Shown here piece by piece: positions 26,512-37,759 of a stretch of 64,000 nt of DNA (position 1 is its first letter; each line of letters begins with the position of its first letter). The DNA comes from Isoetes taiwanensis. Its lineage: Eukaryota; Streptophyta; Lycopodiopsida; Isoetales; Isoetaceae. The position numbers and the translations under genes are program-made. The DNA lies in the NCBI GenBank assembly GCA_021234155.1, contig JAJEKV010000042.1, positions 1,795,257-1,859,256 of the forward strand. The letters run 5' to 3'. The notes beneath the pieces were generated by a model. It was not told where the DNA came from and did not search any database. It saw only the letters and a program-made list of their open reading frames with translations.

Positions 26512-26600
26512 ATGCTTTGCAGGCTGAAGTTTCAAAAAGATAAATGGTTCGTAGTTAACAGTGGCTCTGCCGGAGATTTATCTAAGTGGGAACTTGAACC
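26460..26600 (+). repeat. Segment shared with 35918-36060
   Basis: CATGTGTTTTCTCCTTCGATGCATT, then CTGAATGCTTTGCAGGCT, then a TCAAA run and GGTTCGTAGTTAACAGTGG, align with CATGTGCTTTCCTTCGATGCATT, the same CTGAATGCTTTGCAGGCT, and GGTTCGTACTTAACAGTGG at 35918-36030. Similarity ends soon after GTGGSTCTG. Both copies lie beside gene fragments, which suggests they share an intron or a mobile piece. Confidence 0.65.
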
Positions 26601-28430
26601 TGGAGTCAGGATATCCTGCCTTTAAGAATGGTTGTTTCTATGAAATGACCATCCCAGGCAGCAGCGATTTAGATATGGTATACCCATTGCCAATTTCGGG
26701 GTTTTGTGCTTATTGCTCTGTTGTTTCCGGAATTTTCAGGTTGCTCCCAGCTTCAAATCTTGAAAAAGAGGCGCTGGATACCATTGCGTTATGCCTCTAA
26801 CGGGTTAGCATCTGGGAATGATGAACGGTTGTCGCTTCTGCTTTTAAAATGACTCCATTTTTATTTAGCGTTGGGATTTTTGCGGTGTTGCTGCCATTGT
26901 TTTTGTGCATTTTCGTTGTTCCGTTGGTGCCTGTTCATTTTGGCTTTTTCTTTCTCATATAGATTATCAATCCCTGGTTGACGGTGTTGACAGAAGCAAC
27001 GCGATATTGTAATTGTGCTGTTCTGGTGTTCCATTTTTGTTCCAGTGTCTGCAAGATACAAATTCCTCAAACGTCTTTGCAGATTGGTACAAAAAATTGA
27101 GCGAATGTTGTCGAAATAAGGTGCTTCCGAATTTGGATAGCCTATGCTCAAATCAGAAAAAGACCATGGCCAGTTCATGATCTGGGTAAATTCAAAGCAG
27201 TAGGGTACATCATCTTGAATTTGATAGCGCGCTGTAGGCTTGGGTCTCTGCTGGCCGACATGTGCCTTTGATTTGGCTGTCTACGGTCTAATGTCTGCAT
27301 TGCCAGCAGCTTCATCGAAAAGACCTGTCCCAGTGAACGATAATGCTACTCTGCCCAAACTGTGTCTACGAAACAGGGGCCATGTTTGGCTATTTTGGAA
27401 GTGCAAATCCAGTTTTCTCTGTCCGGGCTTTATGTTGCCTGGGACGGATTTGCTAGAAGGATGGTTCCCGCAAAATCTTGTTAAATAATCCACCTTCTTG
27501 GCATGCTGATTTTCACTCTCGTACCTTTTGGCTATGGCAGAGCTACCGATTGTTGGCCAGAATGGAGGGAAAAGAACATAGATACTTCAGTTCTTCCAGC
27601 GCTCTGCTCTCTGCAAAGGCATGTGATAGCCTGCAACTCTTTTTCAGTTTTGTGATTTGGAAGAGGCTTTATAGGACAGCAGAGGTTCTAATATTGGTCT
27701 TACAAGGATATGTACATGGATTTATAGCTGTTGCCATTTTAGAAAAACCTGTATGATAGATGAATTTTATCTGGTCTAATTTGGTCTTCCGTTATTGCAG
27801 GAAGAGGGGGTGATAATCTGCCCAGGCTTACAGAAACAAATAGATGAGACTTTGGAGAATAACACCGCGATACGCATACACAAGTTCATCATTAGATGGA
27901 ACATAAGTCCCAGCGTGAAGCTGGTCTAAGAAAGAACTCAAACACTTGTTATGGGATGGAAATATTATGGTTTATGGAACTTCTGCATTGGTTATGAAGA
28001 AACATGGCTGCAGAGCAGGCAATACATAATGGCAAAATGCGACAGTGGTTAATAGATGGGAAGACACTGCTATGTAAAAAATTGTTCAATATCTCCGTAG
28101 TGGCTACCCTATATGCTTATGTCGAACATCATTAAGAGGCATGTATGTGGTCGGAAACTTTAGGCAGTGTGTGCAGGTGCGTGGAAAAACGCCGTGGCGT
28201 GGATCGAATTGATAACAACGTGCATGAGTTCTTGTGAAAGATAGAAGCCATCAAAGAAGTGAAAGAGATCTATGCCACATTAGAAACGTCTGAAGCACAA
28301 ATGAAGGCGGATACTTTCGATGATGCACCAAATCCGGTGCAAGTGCCTTAGGTATTTGGTTACTGCCTTTTCCAATGGAGAAATGCCATCAGCAATTGCT
28401 CTGTGATTCACTAAAACAAATGTTAACTCA
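26520..28430 (+). other. Exon-like pieces of an unidentified gene or pseudogene
   Basis: Composition here is less repetitive than its surroundings and several open stretches look protein-like: 26561-26800 (79 codons), 27240-27488 (82), 27478-27756 (92). Splice-like acceptors precede two later pieces, TTATTGCAG before 27802 and TGTGCAG before about 28176. The piece after the second acceptor reads as a charged helix (KIEAIKEVKEIYATLE, then KADTFDDAPNPVQVP) ending in a stop near 28351. I cannot name a family or join the pieces with confidence. It could be a decayed multi-exon gene. Confidence 0.25.
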
Positions 28431-28613
28431 TTCGCGTATTTGTCCTGTGACAACTATAGAACTACTGCAATCACTCCAGTTAGATCCATAGTACAGCTGG
28501 CTGAGTGCCAATGAGGGAAATGTCACATGATAAATGTTTTAGTTTTTGATTTGTAAAGCTGCTGCTGCTGTGAATTTCTTGAGCGTTACATGGATGTCCA
28601 GTCAGATTTTCTA

Positions 28614-29100
28614 GAAACGTGGCCATAACTCCCAAATTGAGCTCTGTTTTATGCGCAAAAGAATCGTTGGAGAAGGAGTCACTGGAGGCCACCAATTGAC
28701 GCTAGGCTTCCATTTTCAAATTCTAGCAGAAATGGGCCAAAACGGTGCCAAATCGAGGCAATAATGTTGCTGCCACAGTTTACAGTCGAGGGTAAAACAT
28801 ATGGCCATAACTCAAAATGAAAACTCTAATATTTCACCACCGCAAGGAACATCTGGCGAGAGAAAAGTCATGGAAAGAATCCTAGTGATGCTAGGCATCC
28901 ATTTTCCAAATTCTTAACATAAATGGGCTAAGACGATTCAAATGGTCACAATGTCTTGCCACAGTTTTACAGTTGAGGTTATGGCCATAACTCCTAAATG
29001 AAACTCTATTGTCTGTGCAAGAACATGTATTGATCATTGGTCAGTCCACAAATGTTGCTTGGCATACATTTTCAAATGTAGCATGAATGAGTCAAACAAC
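28614..29100 (+). repeat. Tandem repeat of about 180 bp, three units
   Basis: Each unit starts with TGGCCATAACTC (28621, 28803 and 28983 for GGCCATAACT, periods 182 and 180). It continues through AAATGAAACTCT-like sequence, a GTCA block, GCTAGGCWTCCATTTTC, AAATGGGCYAARACG and a CCACAGTTTACAGT end. The third unit is truncated near 29100. The word ATGGCCATAAC also appears twice as a palindrome at 34559-34592. Confidence 0.85.
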
Positions 29101-29104
29101 AGAA

Positions 29105-30925
29105 TGCACTCTTGAGCTTAGTTTTCACAGTACAACAAATTTTGTTACGGCCGGTTAGAATGCTTTTGCTTTCTGGAGTATCATAACATCATCTTAAGTA
29201 ACCGCATTACACCAAAGCACATGCTTTCTTCTCAAGGGAACATGGCTTGAAACAAATATGTCCACGAGAATATGGCTTGTTGGGCCTTCAAGAGGCTGTT
29301 ATAACTAGCTCGGTGTATATTCATCGTGCTATGTTGCAAAACAGCGGCATGCGCCATTCTTCATAGTTTTGAGATTTTTATTTATGCGATTGGATCATTA
29401 TCATTTGCCTTAGTTGATACTATGGTATTCGTAAAATCCGACCTTTAGTTTCTTTTAGTTTATGATCTTGCTCACGGATTTTAAATGACTCCATGTTCTT
29501 TGTTTTAATGCGTAACCGATTTTAGCGGAAATTCCGATTTACATCAAAGGTGCACTTGGTAGAAAGCTACTTGCTGATGCTGTGTGTGTAACGAAAGTTA
29601 AATTGGCCATTTCGGACTTCGCTTTTGCTTTTCATAAGCTATCGCGAGCTATCACTAAAACTATGAAAGATTGGAAGTCGGCCCTGCGTCAGTTCTTCTC
29701 ATGATAGCCATGATGGGAAGGGGGTAAGTTGGCCTACACTCATTTACTTAAAGGTCTCAAAACCTTGGTTTTTGTCCAGTAGTTGTGTGAGCTTCCTATG
29801 TTTTTTACATATAATATCTGAAAGTCCGAGGCATTATATATTAAAAGGTATGAACACATTATCAAAGGGAATTTGTTTACATTTGTTTTGCTAAGGTCCA
29901 TTTAAATGCAACCCTAGTGCTTTTGTCTTCGCCGAGATCGCTTCCATGTTGGATATATAAACTAGGGTGGTACCCAACATCCAAAGGTGTTTTTGTTCGG
30001 AATGGCATAACTAGTTCCTGTCATTTTCATTTCAAAAACCACGCTTTATACTCCAATAACATGTTGTGGATGACTGTGCGAGGGATTTTCTTTGAGCTAT
30101 TGTTCCATTATAGCAAGACATAAACAACATCTCAAGACATCTGTGCATTTTATTTGGACTATTGTAGGATTTTACCTGCAATGCGGAGATGCCACAATCT
30201 ATAGGTGAAAGAAAATTAGATTAGCTATTGATAATGTTCTAGATGAGTATGCACATTCTATATATAATGTGCAATGTCGTCAATATCATTAGAAATGGGC
30301 CCAATCGCTTATTGTTTATCATTTTTGTTCCCACTAGAAATGGAGGCAAAGAAAGTTTGGCACTCATGCTTATTTGATGCGCTTGACTAGATTCTAAAGT
30401 GGGTTTTTGTATCCTCGTAGATAATCAATTGTATTTCCTTAGCACATATATCTCATTAATAAAGGGAGGTACATTTTAAATGCTTATGGTGCTTCGTAAA
30501 TAGCTCTTGAATGTGTTCTTCAAACTTATGCTTGCAAGTGCTATGATGCTGATCAAAGGTTGTATTTGGAGTTGATGTATCTACAAGAGGTTGCCAGTGA
30601 AATTTCAAGCCTAGATGAACTTTTTCTTAACTGGAGTAGATTATGGATTTGTAGTGCACATTATGATGTTTGCTATTTGTCTTTTAAATGCCAATTTTTG
30701 TATGTCTTTCAAATGGTTTTTCCACTGGAGACAAGGCGTTTACATGCCCATTTCATAAATGTACTGGAGATTGACATGAAAGTGGTTGTGCATGTTTCTA
30801 CTGGTTCTTATTTTATGTTTTCATTTTGTGCGTTGTATATTTTATGAAAGGCATATCAATTTAGTGAGATGATTTATTGATCATTGTACATTTAATACGA
30901 TGTTTTTTCTAGTCATGTTGTATCT
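29105..30925. other. No recognisable gene
   Basis: AT-rich DNA. Frames at 29917-30123 and 30560-30847 are short and without motif, though the second is rich in aromatic and hydrophobic residues. No repeat ends are visible. Confidence 0.5.
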
Positions 30926-30929
30926 CTTA

Positions 30930-31180
30930 ATCGGGGAGATATATTGTGCGGTTCCATGAGGGAGTTGTTGAAGAGGCGTGCCTTGGCATTTAAGGCATGA
31001 GAATCTTTTAGGATCGGTTGGAGATGATGGCAATCTAGTCATCACGGAGATATATCGTGCGGTGGCGCCTTGGCATTTAAGGCATGAAAATCTTTTTGGA
31101 TCGGTTGGAGATGATGGCAATCTAGTCATTTGGGAGTTGGGACATGCAAGCTTGAAAAGCCACACAAATCTAAGGTATGA
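30930..31180 (+). pseudogene. MSI1/RBBP4-like WD40 fragment, internally duplicated
   Basis: Two neighbouring stretches encode WHLRHENLLGSVGDDGNLVI and WHLRHENLFGSVGDDGNLVI, the second followed by WELGHASL. In MSI1/RBBP4-type histone-binding WD40 proteins the corresponding blade reads WHLRHEYLFGSVGDDxxLLIWDLR, preceded by HEGVVEDVA; a frameshifted FHEGVVEE occurs just upstream at about 30952. These proteins act in chromatin assembly and Polycomb complexes in the nucleus. The two stretches arise from a tandem duplication with a period of 87 bases in the core (CCTTGGCATTTAAGG at 30981 and 31068) that also copied the upstream GGAGATATAT. A real blade is not duplicated this way and the frames break, so this is a pseudogene exon. 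A GT-type donor may follow near 31176. No other exon of the gene was found. Confidence 0.7.
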
Positions 31181-31184
31181 TGCG

Positions 31185-32560
31185 ATGTTACTAGTAATAT
31201 CCTTTATCCGGGCATGTTTTTGGCTTGTGAATCACATTTCTTTTGTCATTAGCTGCAGATTACTTGCTTGGCCTTCAATTGTATTAATGATTTTGTGCTT
31301 GAAATCGATGGGCGGGCAAAATAGTTGCCCTATTTGACCTGCGACAACTTTTCGACAAGTTGCATTCATTAGTTAACCTTTGGTGTGAGCAACAATTCAT
31401 TCAATGAGGTTTTTAACTATGCAACACAATGCTTTGAACCAATTTACTAGCTCTAAAGGATGACTTACGCTAACTTAATTTTGACACTCAACTTTAGACC
31501 CTCTTAAGCATGGTAAAAGATTTGGCTATTAAATCTTGCAAGGCCATTAGCCCAAGTATAGTCTAATATTATGCCCACCGTTTACTTGGATCTTTGACCA
31601 TATTTATAAACGTGTAAACATTTGCAAGATCTTCACATATCTATTTAATCTCGCTTTAAGTACATTCGTGTTAACTACCCATTACATTTACACATGTCGA
31701 CAAAGCCAAAGTCTAATAAATAGATAAACTACCCTTTGTCTTAATGCAATAATATCCTAAACTCTACACAATCCATTCTATTTAGAGCTAGATTTCACAT
31801 CAGGAGTTAAGAGGCTGCCATTTAACTACCATTATAATTATTACCAATTCATAGGTTCTCCCCTCACATTATAAAACATTCCTAACAAAGTCTTGATTAA
31901 AGGATAGACAAGCTCTTTCATCCTTTAGAACACTAATAGTTGGCATGATAGACCTTATACATGCATGACGTCGCATCTTTGGGAGCAATGCAAAATTACT
32001 AGTTTCGTACTTGGGCTTTAACTTCTGCCCGATTTTTATTGCCATAGTGTAATCTTGGGATGCTTGATGTAAAAAAGGAAGGATGCAAGTTAAAGTTTCT
32101 CGACAATAATCTTTGGCTCTAACACTTCAAACTATCGTGCATTCTATTTTATTCCATTTTGTACATACACTTTCTCGTATGCTATTTTAGTAGCCTACTT
32201 TTTTGTAGGGCATTCAACAAACATCCTTGCGTAGAGAGAATTGTTCTTAGCGAGATTGACTTGAGAGGTTGATCCAACTTGGCTATGGTTGTTGACCAAG
32301 AATTTGACCATCTACATGTTCAATATATGTTGATTGGTTGGAACTAAGTATCCTTAAAGGTACATACCTATGGTTCCCAAGGTCTATAATGTCCCTTGAT
32401 ACATGGGTTTTAAGTTAAAGGGCTTAAGATTTAGTGTCAGAGTAACTATTGACTACTAGCATTTGTTTAGGTTTAAGGGTTTAAGATTTTATTGGTTACT
32501 GTCAGGTTTAGTCTTTGGAGTTTATGTTATTTGGGTTTCACATGGTATAATTTCTCATTC
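31185..32560. other. No recognisable gene
   Basis: AT-rich DNA with no frame worth naming. No repeat structure was noticed until the conserved module at 32565. Confidence 0.5.
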
Positions 32561-32564
32561 AAAA

Positions 32565-32690
32565 AAACAGTAACTGGTTAATAAAGTCTTTGCAACCTGT
32601 TGACTTTGCAAAAGTCCTCGTAGTACAACCTCTTATAGTACAACCCCTCATAGTACAAAAACTTGTATATATATACAATTATATTGAGTG
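32565..32690. repeat. Terminal-like module shared with 42125-42225
   Basis: GGTTAATAAAGTCTTTGC, CTGTTGACTTTGCAAAA, TAGTACAACCTCTTA and CCCCTCATAGTACAAAAACT, followed by a short (TA)n, occur in the same order at 42130-42225. A poorer copy is at 44608-44690. The module ends next to A+T dinucleotide repeats in all three places, so it may be the end of a mobile element that targets or carries (TA)n. Confidence 0.7.
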
Positions 32691-32739
32691 CCACAAATGA
32701 TGTAGATGTCACAAATGATGTAGAGATTGATGCCACAAA

Positions 32740-33110
32740 TTTTTGGTAGAGATTGATCTCGGCCGTCCATCTCTGGAATCCCCTCTTATTTGGGGCTTTT
32801 AATCTGGGCCCTTGAAATTGGGGCATTTTATCTAGACCGTCGATTAAAATTATTTGGGGCTTTTCATATGGGCCGTCAGATTAAAAGGGAAGGTCAAATC
32901 TTGGCCGTCAATTTTGGATAGGAAGTTGCAGGGAAGGTGATAGAATTGGGGCTTTTAATCCAGGCAACCCCTTTTGGTAGAGATTGAGGTGTCGCCTATA
33001 CGGGGCGTCGAATGTCTTGAGATCGGCGGCCCGCATGATCTGGGACCTTTATTTGGGGCTTTTGATGTGGACCGTTAGATCTAGGGATTCAATCGTAGCC
33101 GTTTGTATAA
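32740..33110. repeat. Dispersed repeat family (copy 2)
   Basis: This is the best preserved member of the family also found at 5040-5345 and 25660-26000. Inside it the words GGGGCTTTTAATC, GGGGCTTTTGATG and GGGGCTTTTCATATGG recur, with GGCCGTC and GACCGT words between them, so the family itself is built from short internal repeats. Confidence 0.65.
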
Positions 33111-33114
33111 AAGG

Positions 33115-33800
33115 TGGTTTATTGTGGGTGGAGCATTAGGTGTCATTGTTTCGGTTGGTGGGTGTGTGAGATTGGTGGTTGAGATGAAGTCTTTTATGAT
33201 GGAATGTAGGGATTTCATATAGGCTCGTTTATCTTGATAAGGGAGTTAAATGATGGGAGTTTATATTGATGAGGGAATTAAATTGTGGAAGTTGTAATGG
33301 TCAAGTGTCGATGGGGTTTGTTGTCCACGTCTGTCTATAGAATAGAGGTGGCAACATTTTTATTTATTGCATTTTAATCTATAATCTCACGATGCCATAT
33401 GCGGCCTTCTGCTGCCAGCATATCCGGCCGTATTGTCTGCGCTTCAATGTGGCTATGGAAACCGTTAAAGGCGTTTTGCAAATTCTGCTTAGTTTGCCCA
33501 TTGTTCTTAAGTTCACGATTGGCCAAGGATGGATAGATTGTTTCTCAAATGCAGGCAGATTCGTCCAACACAATGCTTGAATTCTGAAGAGATTTGCAAA
33601 TCTAGGTTGTTACTGCAGTGCAGACATCTAACTTTTTTTCTGCTCTGATACAGATATGCTCTTGGTTATTGATCGAATAGGAGCACTCTGCGGCAGTAAT
33701 AGCAAAGCTTTCCAGAATTGTTGGAAAGTAGTTGCTACGAAGGGTACAGATCCATCCACTATCATCTACATGCTGGGTTTTCATACCCAACACAGGCTCT
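33115..33800. other. No recognisable gene
   Basis: G+T-rich from 33115 to 33340, then mixed sequence. Overlapping plus and minus frames near 33379-33580 have no motif. A plus-strand frame of 176 codons starting at 33656 runs into the repeat at 33812 and is judged fortuitous. Confidence 0.45.
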
Positions 33801-33811
33801 GCCAAGGGGTA

Positions 33812-33999
33812 GATAACGTCCTCTCCCGAGGAGTTATGGGCCAGGAAAACGGCCGAGTGGCCATGTGGCCACGAAATTCCGAGGCCGTATATGGGCCAGG
33901 AAAACGGCCGAGTGGCCATGTGGCCACGAAATTCCGAGGCCGTATATATGGCCACTCGGCCGTTTTCCTGGCCCATAACTCCGAGGGGAGGACGTTATC
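33812..33999. repeat. Compound repeat: 55-bp direct duplication plus 52-bp inverted copy
   Basis: The segment 33838-33892 is repeated exactly at 33893-33947. The segment 33948-33999 is the near-exact reverse complement of 33812-33864, differing at a CTCCCGAGG versus CCCCTCGG stretch. The outer arms would pair over about 52 bases. The unit itself contains GTGGCCATGTGGCCAC, a near palindrome. The structure looks like a recent template-switch or foldback event. It spans GC-rich sequence unlike the DNA around it. Confidence 0.9.
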
Positions 34000-34429
34000 G
34001 GCCTTAACGTCCTGGGCCGAGTCCTTTTGCACAGAGTACAGAGTTCTTGGCTTCAAACTGGAAGAAATCCGGCAGCAAATCCGGAAGAAACTGGAAGAAA
34101 CTTGTCTGGCTCACAAATGCGGCAGCAAATCATGGGGTTTGCCAGCAGATCCAGCAAGAACTTCTGTCGGTTTAGCAGCTCTTTAGATGCCTTTCTTTAG
34201 ATGCCTTTCTGGTCTGTTTGGGAAGAGCGGCTCCAGCAGAGGTTCATGAATCAAATCTCTGGAGCCGGACTAAGAAGCGATCATGCATAGGTTGATTTAC
34301 TGGTGTCGGATCTCTTGTCCCCTTTTCCGGATCTGTGCCGACCGACGTCCTCCCTTAACAGCTCGACCATGAGGGGATTGGGCAGCAGAAAGGATCGATT
34401 GCCATGCCTTTACAACCAAAAGCAGGCCC

Positions 34430-34600
34430 CAAATCCGGCGATCCTTCTGCAGATCCTTCGTGGACACATTCTTCTGCAGATCCTTCTGCAGATCTGCACT
34501 CTTCGGCGAAATCTCTGTTTCCCTATTTTTGGATGACCAGCAAATTTTGAACACGATTGTTATGGCCATAACATGCTTGTTATGGCCATAACAAATTGGT
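34430..34600. repeat. Short repeats: CTTCTGCAGATC and GTTATGGCCATAAC
   Basis: CTTCTGCAGATC occurs twice and a third related copy follows within 34444-34495. Two perfect 14-base palindromes GTTATGGCCATAAC lie at 34559-34572 and 34579-34592. The second word resembles the start of the 180-bp tandem unit at 28.6 kb. Confidence 0.7.
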
Positions 34601-34604
34601 CTAA

Positions 34605-35180
34605 TAATGTTACTGGATATAGCACTTCAAAACGAACGGTTGAGATTAATTCCTAGAGCAAAAGGATGAGGACCAGGACGTTAAGGATTTACGAGGGGCT
34701 TCTATGCATGTAGGGTGACTGTATTTCGCACAATAACAGAGTATATGCCGAGAGGAAGCTCAAGGGTTTTTCTGCATAAGAATGATCGCCAGAAAATACA
34801 GATAAAATACAAGAAAATTTTCGACTCTGTATTTTGGGGAGCTCTGCCCACGAGTTTTTTTTTACGCCAGTATGGCCGCCTGTATGATTTACCTATATGA
34901 TATGGATCTTACATGCTGAAGTTTGAATCCAAAGACTGAAGCTTGAATCCAAAAAGGGTGCTTTGGAGCCGATTTGGAGGAACTCCAGAACATTTTCCGA
35001 TTTGGGGTTGGCTTTGTGACATCAGGGATCCCACCTGTGGTTCTTTAATGGAGGTAAAGACTAGTAGCTGTGCTTAATCTGTATTGTAGCTAGTTAGTTG
35101 TGAATTAGTTGAACTATTGGCGGGGCTTACTTGAGCAATCTGCACCATTTTATTAATTTGTGGCTGCCTTTGGAATTGAG
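34605..35180. other. No recognisable gene
   Basis: Only a 61-codon frame at 34715-34900 without motif. This is the region upstream of the rbcS fragment; I see no TATA or G-box arrangement that I would call a promoter. Confidence 0.45.
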
Positions 35181-35185
35181 GTGTG

Positions 35186-35542
35186 AACACTTCCGCTGTA
35201 TCTCCTTCCACGTTTAGATCGTCCCCATCAGTGCATCCCTTTGCTAGAAATCTTATTTCAATTCAAAGCCCTCGGATAGAAGCAAAAAAACTGTCCAGAA
35301 TGTGAGCCGAGTAACATGCATGCAGGTAAGTTTTATTTCTTCTTTTGAGCTTCTGGTTCTTCATTTTCTTTTCCGTATTCGGGTTCCCATTTTATGTTGA
35401 TCCTCCCGCAGATTGTGAATCGCTTACCAATCAAAGATTTGAAACTTTGTCTTATGTTCCTCCACTTTCTTCTGATTCTATTGCGAAGGAGATTGACTAT
35501 ATGATTTCCAAGGGCTGGATCCCCTGTCTCGAGTTTGACAAG
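35186..35542 (+). pseudogene. rbcS: Rubisco small subunit fragment, exons 1-2
   Basis: Exon 1 (about 35186-35325) encodes a serine- and proline-rich chloroplast transit-peptide-like stretch (STFRSSPSVHPFARN). After a one-base frame change in a run of seven A, it encodes NVSRVTCMQ, the usual end of an RbcS transit peptide and the first two residues of the mature chain. The donor CAG/GTAAG at 35326 lies exactly where intron 1 of plant rbcS interrupts MQ-VW. Exon 2 (35412-35542) follows CCCGCAG and encodes NQRFETLSYVPPLSSD and KEIDYMISKGWIPCLEFD, the conserved RbcS core, ending at a GTAATA donor. The VWxP codons at the start of exon 2 appear to have lost a base. No ATG begins exon 1 and exon 3 (the YYDGRYWTMWKLP region) is absent downstream. 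The normal product is the nuclear-encoded small subunit of Rubisco. This copy is a broken, unprocessed duplicate. Confidence 0.85.
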
Positions 35543-35544
35543 GT

Positions 35545-36700
35545 AATATAAATATTGGGAGATGAAAGTTGCATTTTTCTTTTTTCATTGGGTTAGTGGA
35601 TGGCATAAGATCTCATGACTAGATTCGCAAAACTCTTATTTAATAAAAATCCAAACTCTTTCTAGGCTTGCTAGTGTCTTGAAGTTGGAAGTGTTTTTTT
35701 TGCATTGTTCTCATTAATGCCCTTGTCAAACTCTCAAGGTATGCATGCAATGAGATTGAGCAATAGCATTAACTAGTGATCATTGGCGTTCAGAGGTTTT
35801 ATAATCTTGAATTCACGATTTGCTCTTGGAGCATTGAAACCAATTTGGTTTCGACTATCAAGGTATGGGCTTCCAAGCGGCAGGTTTCCTTCTGTTTGTA
35901 AATCCGGAAATGTTTGCATGTGCTTTCCTTCGATGCATTTTGACTATGGCAGCTTCCCTGAATGCTTTGCAGGCTTGAAGCTTTTCAAAGAACTAAATAT
36001 ATAAGGTTCGTACTTAACAGTGGGTCTGGGATGAGACCCAGTTTCCATTGATCATACGCATCTGGATTTTGGGGCTTGTGCGTACTCACATATACCAGAT
36101 CATGAGAATGTTTGTTTCTTGGCATGGCGCTGCCTGTATCGCATCATCGGTCTCATGTTGCAGACTTGGAGTGGACTTGGATTGGGTTGCATTTGGGATT
36201 TCACAGGTTTAACACAACTGGATCCGATTGCTCTATCACTATAGGCCTACCCATTACTTAGGCAATTTGCTCAAATATTTCGATGTTACATGGCTTCTGT
36301 TCCCATTATAATATTCCTAAAGATTTTGGCTGTATTTTCTTTTGCAGGTCATATAGAATGTGGACTGTCCATGTTAAACAAAAGTCAAATGTGCAGTTCT
36401 CTTATTTGGAGCAAATGTGTTGGTTCTACTTCTGTGGAGTAGATTTGGTTCTATTTTGTAACACACATAAAACCACTTTGTGATCAACTTGTTGAGAGAG
36501 CTAGCAGAGTAAGATTTCTATGATTTGTCTTTTGTTACAAATATTGATATTGTTAGTAACCATTTTCGTTCATGCTATAGTGCACAGCTGATGGAAGACC
36601 AATGGCATCAAAAAATCTGGAAGCATGCCATTATTCTCGTTGGTCTTTACTTCCATCATTCTGCAATTATCCTTCAGACACAACACAAAGTTTTCGTAAG
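35545..36700. other. Downstream of rbcS: no exon 3; includes shared segment 35918-36060
   Basis: I searched for the third exon of the Rubisco small subunit and did not find it. Frames at 35783-36004, 36283-36483 and 36525-36758 have no motif. The part at 35918-36060 repeats 26460-26600. Acceptor-like TTTTGCAG at about 36341 hints at further decayed gene structure. Confidence 0.45.
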
Positions 36701-36702
36701 AT

Positions 36703-37327
36703 TTCATAAGCATGGGCCAGTTTGGGATAGTTCTAATTCTGGCCATACTGCCAGTTAAACAATGCTAGGTTTTTGTGTGAATATGCGTGATCGGTTCCTG
36801 ACAAATAGTTAAGCAGACGTACTTTGGATGCATTTAAGATTTTTAAATTTGTTTTATGCCTAGCCACAAAGATGCATGTTTTTCCTTTAGGTTGACATGT
36901 GTATTCAAGGGATTGTCTTAACTGTTACCTATAGAAAAAGCTCCCGCACTGTCTGTTATGATGGATGAAAAAGATTTTATTGTTCGTAGGCTTAGCATTG
37001 GTTTTGGAAGTGATTTTAGGAACATCTCATCTTCACTTCAAGAAAGGCTTGCTTTGCTAGAAGGGAGGGTCAATCAGCTGGCTGCAGAATTAAAGGAGAC
37101 TAGAGAAATAATTCAGGTTGCCAAATCCTTCAAAAGATATTCTTTCTGACATTCAGATGAAACTTTCTAGCATTGAAAAATTCTTGTGCACAAAACTAGG
37201 TGAGTCTGTATCCAGCCTGATAATTAACCAAGGACTAGGTGATGAAGAATTTACTTTTAACCGAGGATTAAACAATGCTAAAAGCAATGCAAAGATTGCA
37301 GAAAGCGAAATGAATTACCAGGTTATT
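36703..37327 (+). repeat. 0.63-kb direct repeat, left copy, with coiled-coil frame
   Basis: This copy is about 95 percent alike by eye to 38697-39327, offset about 1994 bases, with small indels. A frame starting at ATG 36958 encodes about 60 residues rich in leucine and charged residues (ISSSLQERLALLEGRVNQLA, then LKETREIIQV), typical of a coiled coil. An extra A near 37125 shifts it into the next frame (37118-37360), which continues with LSDIQMKLSSIEKFL. In the other copy that A is absent, but a stop replaces a glutamine codon at about 39077. The two copies are therefore broken at different places, and the ancestral frame was longer. Product unknown. Confidence 0.8.
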
Positions 37328-37755
37328 TGTTGCTTGGTAGTCTTAGTCACTCTGCTTTAACTTCCAGATAATTTACGATTCCCTTATAGATTGTGCTTGT
37401 TGTTTTGACTTAGAACATTCTCCTGATATGTTTACTTGCAGGGGAGGCCTTTCACAGTGGGAATGGAATAATTGATCGAGCTGCAACAGATGCAATGCAA
37501 CTGAAGGAAGCATGCCACTTTTGTTTGGTTCTGTAGATAGTTGTGTGAATTACCAAGTACATGTGCCAAAATTCGTGTGCAAAATATTATGCTTGGGTGG
37601 AGAATCATTCTCTGTTTGCTGGGTTTTAGAATCTGCGTTCAACTATTTTGATGTGAGCAAGATTGGCTAGATGCTATTTTCTATGGGAAAACTGTTCATG
37701 CCATAAGATATGAAGTGGTGGTGTGCACGTTATTACGGCAGACCAGGTATTTGAA
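37328..37755. other. Spacer between direct repeat and PPR fragment
   Basis: AT-rich, no frame of note. A TTGCAG acceptor-like site at about 37436 is followed by a short broken frame. Confidence 0.4.
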
Positions 37756-37759
37756 GGAG

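Noticed and set aside
33656-34186. 176-codon plus-strand frame
   Set aside because: More than a quarter of it lies in the exact direct and inverted repeat, and frames on the other strand are equally long there. No domain is recognised.
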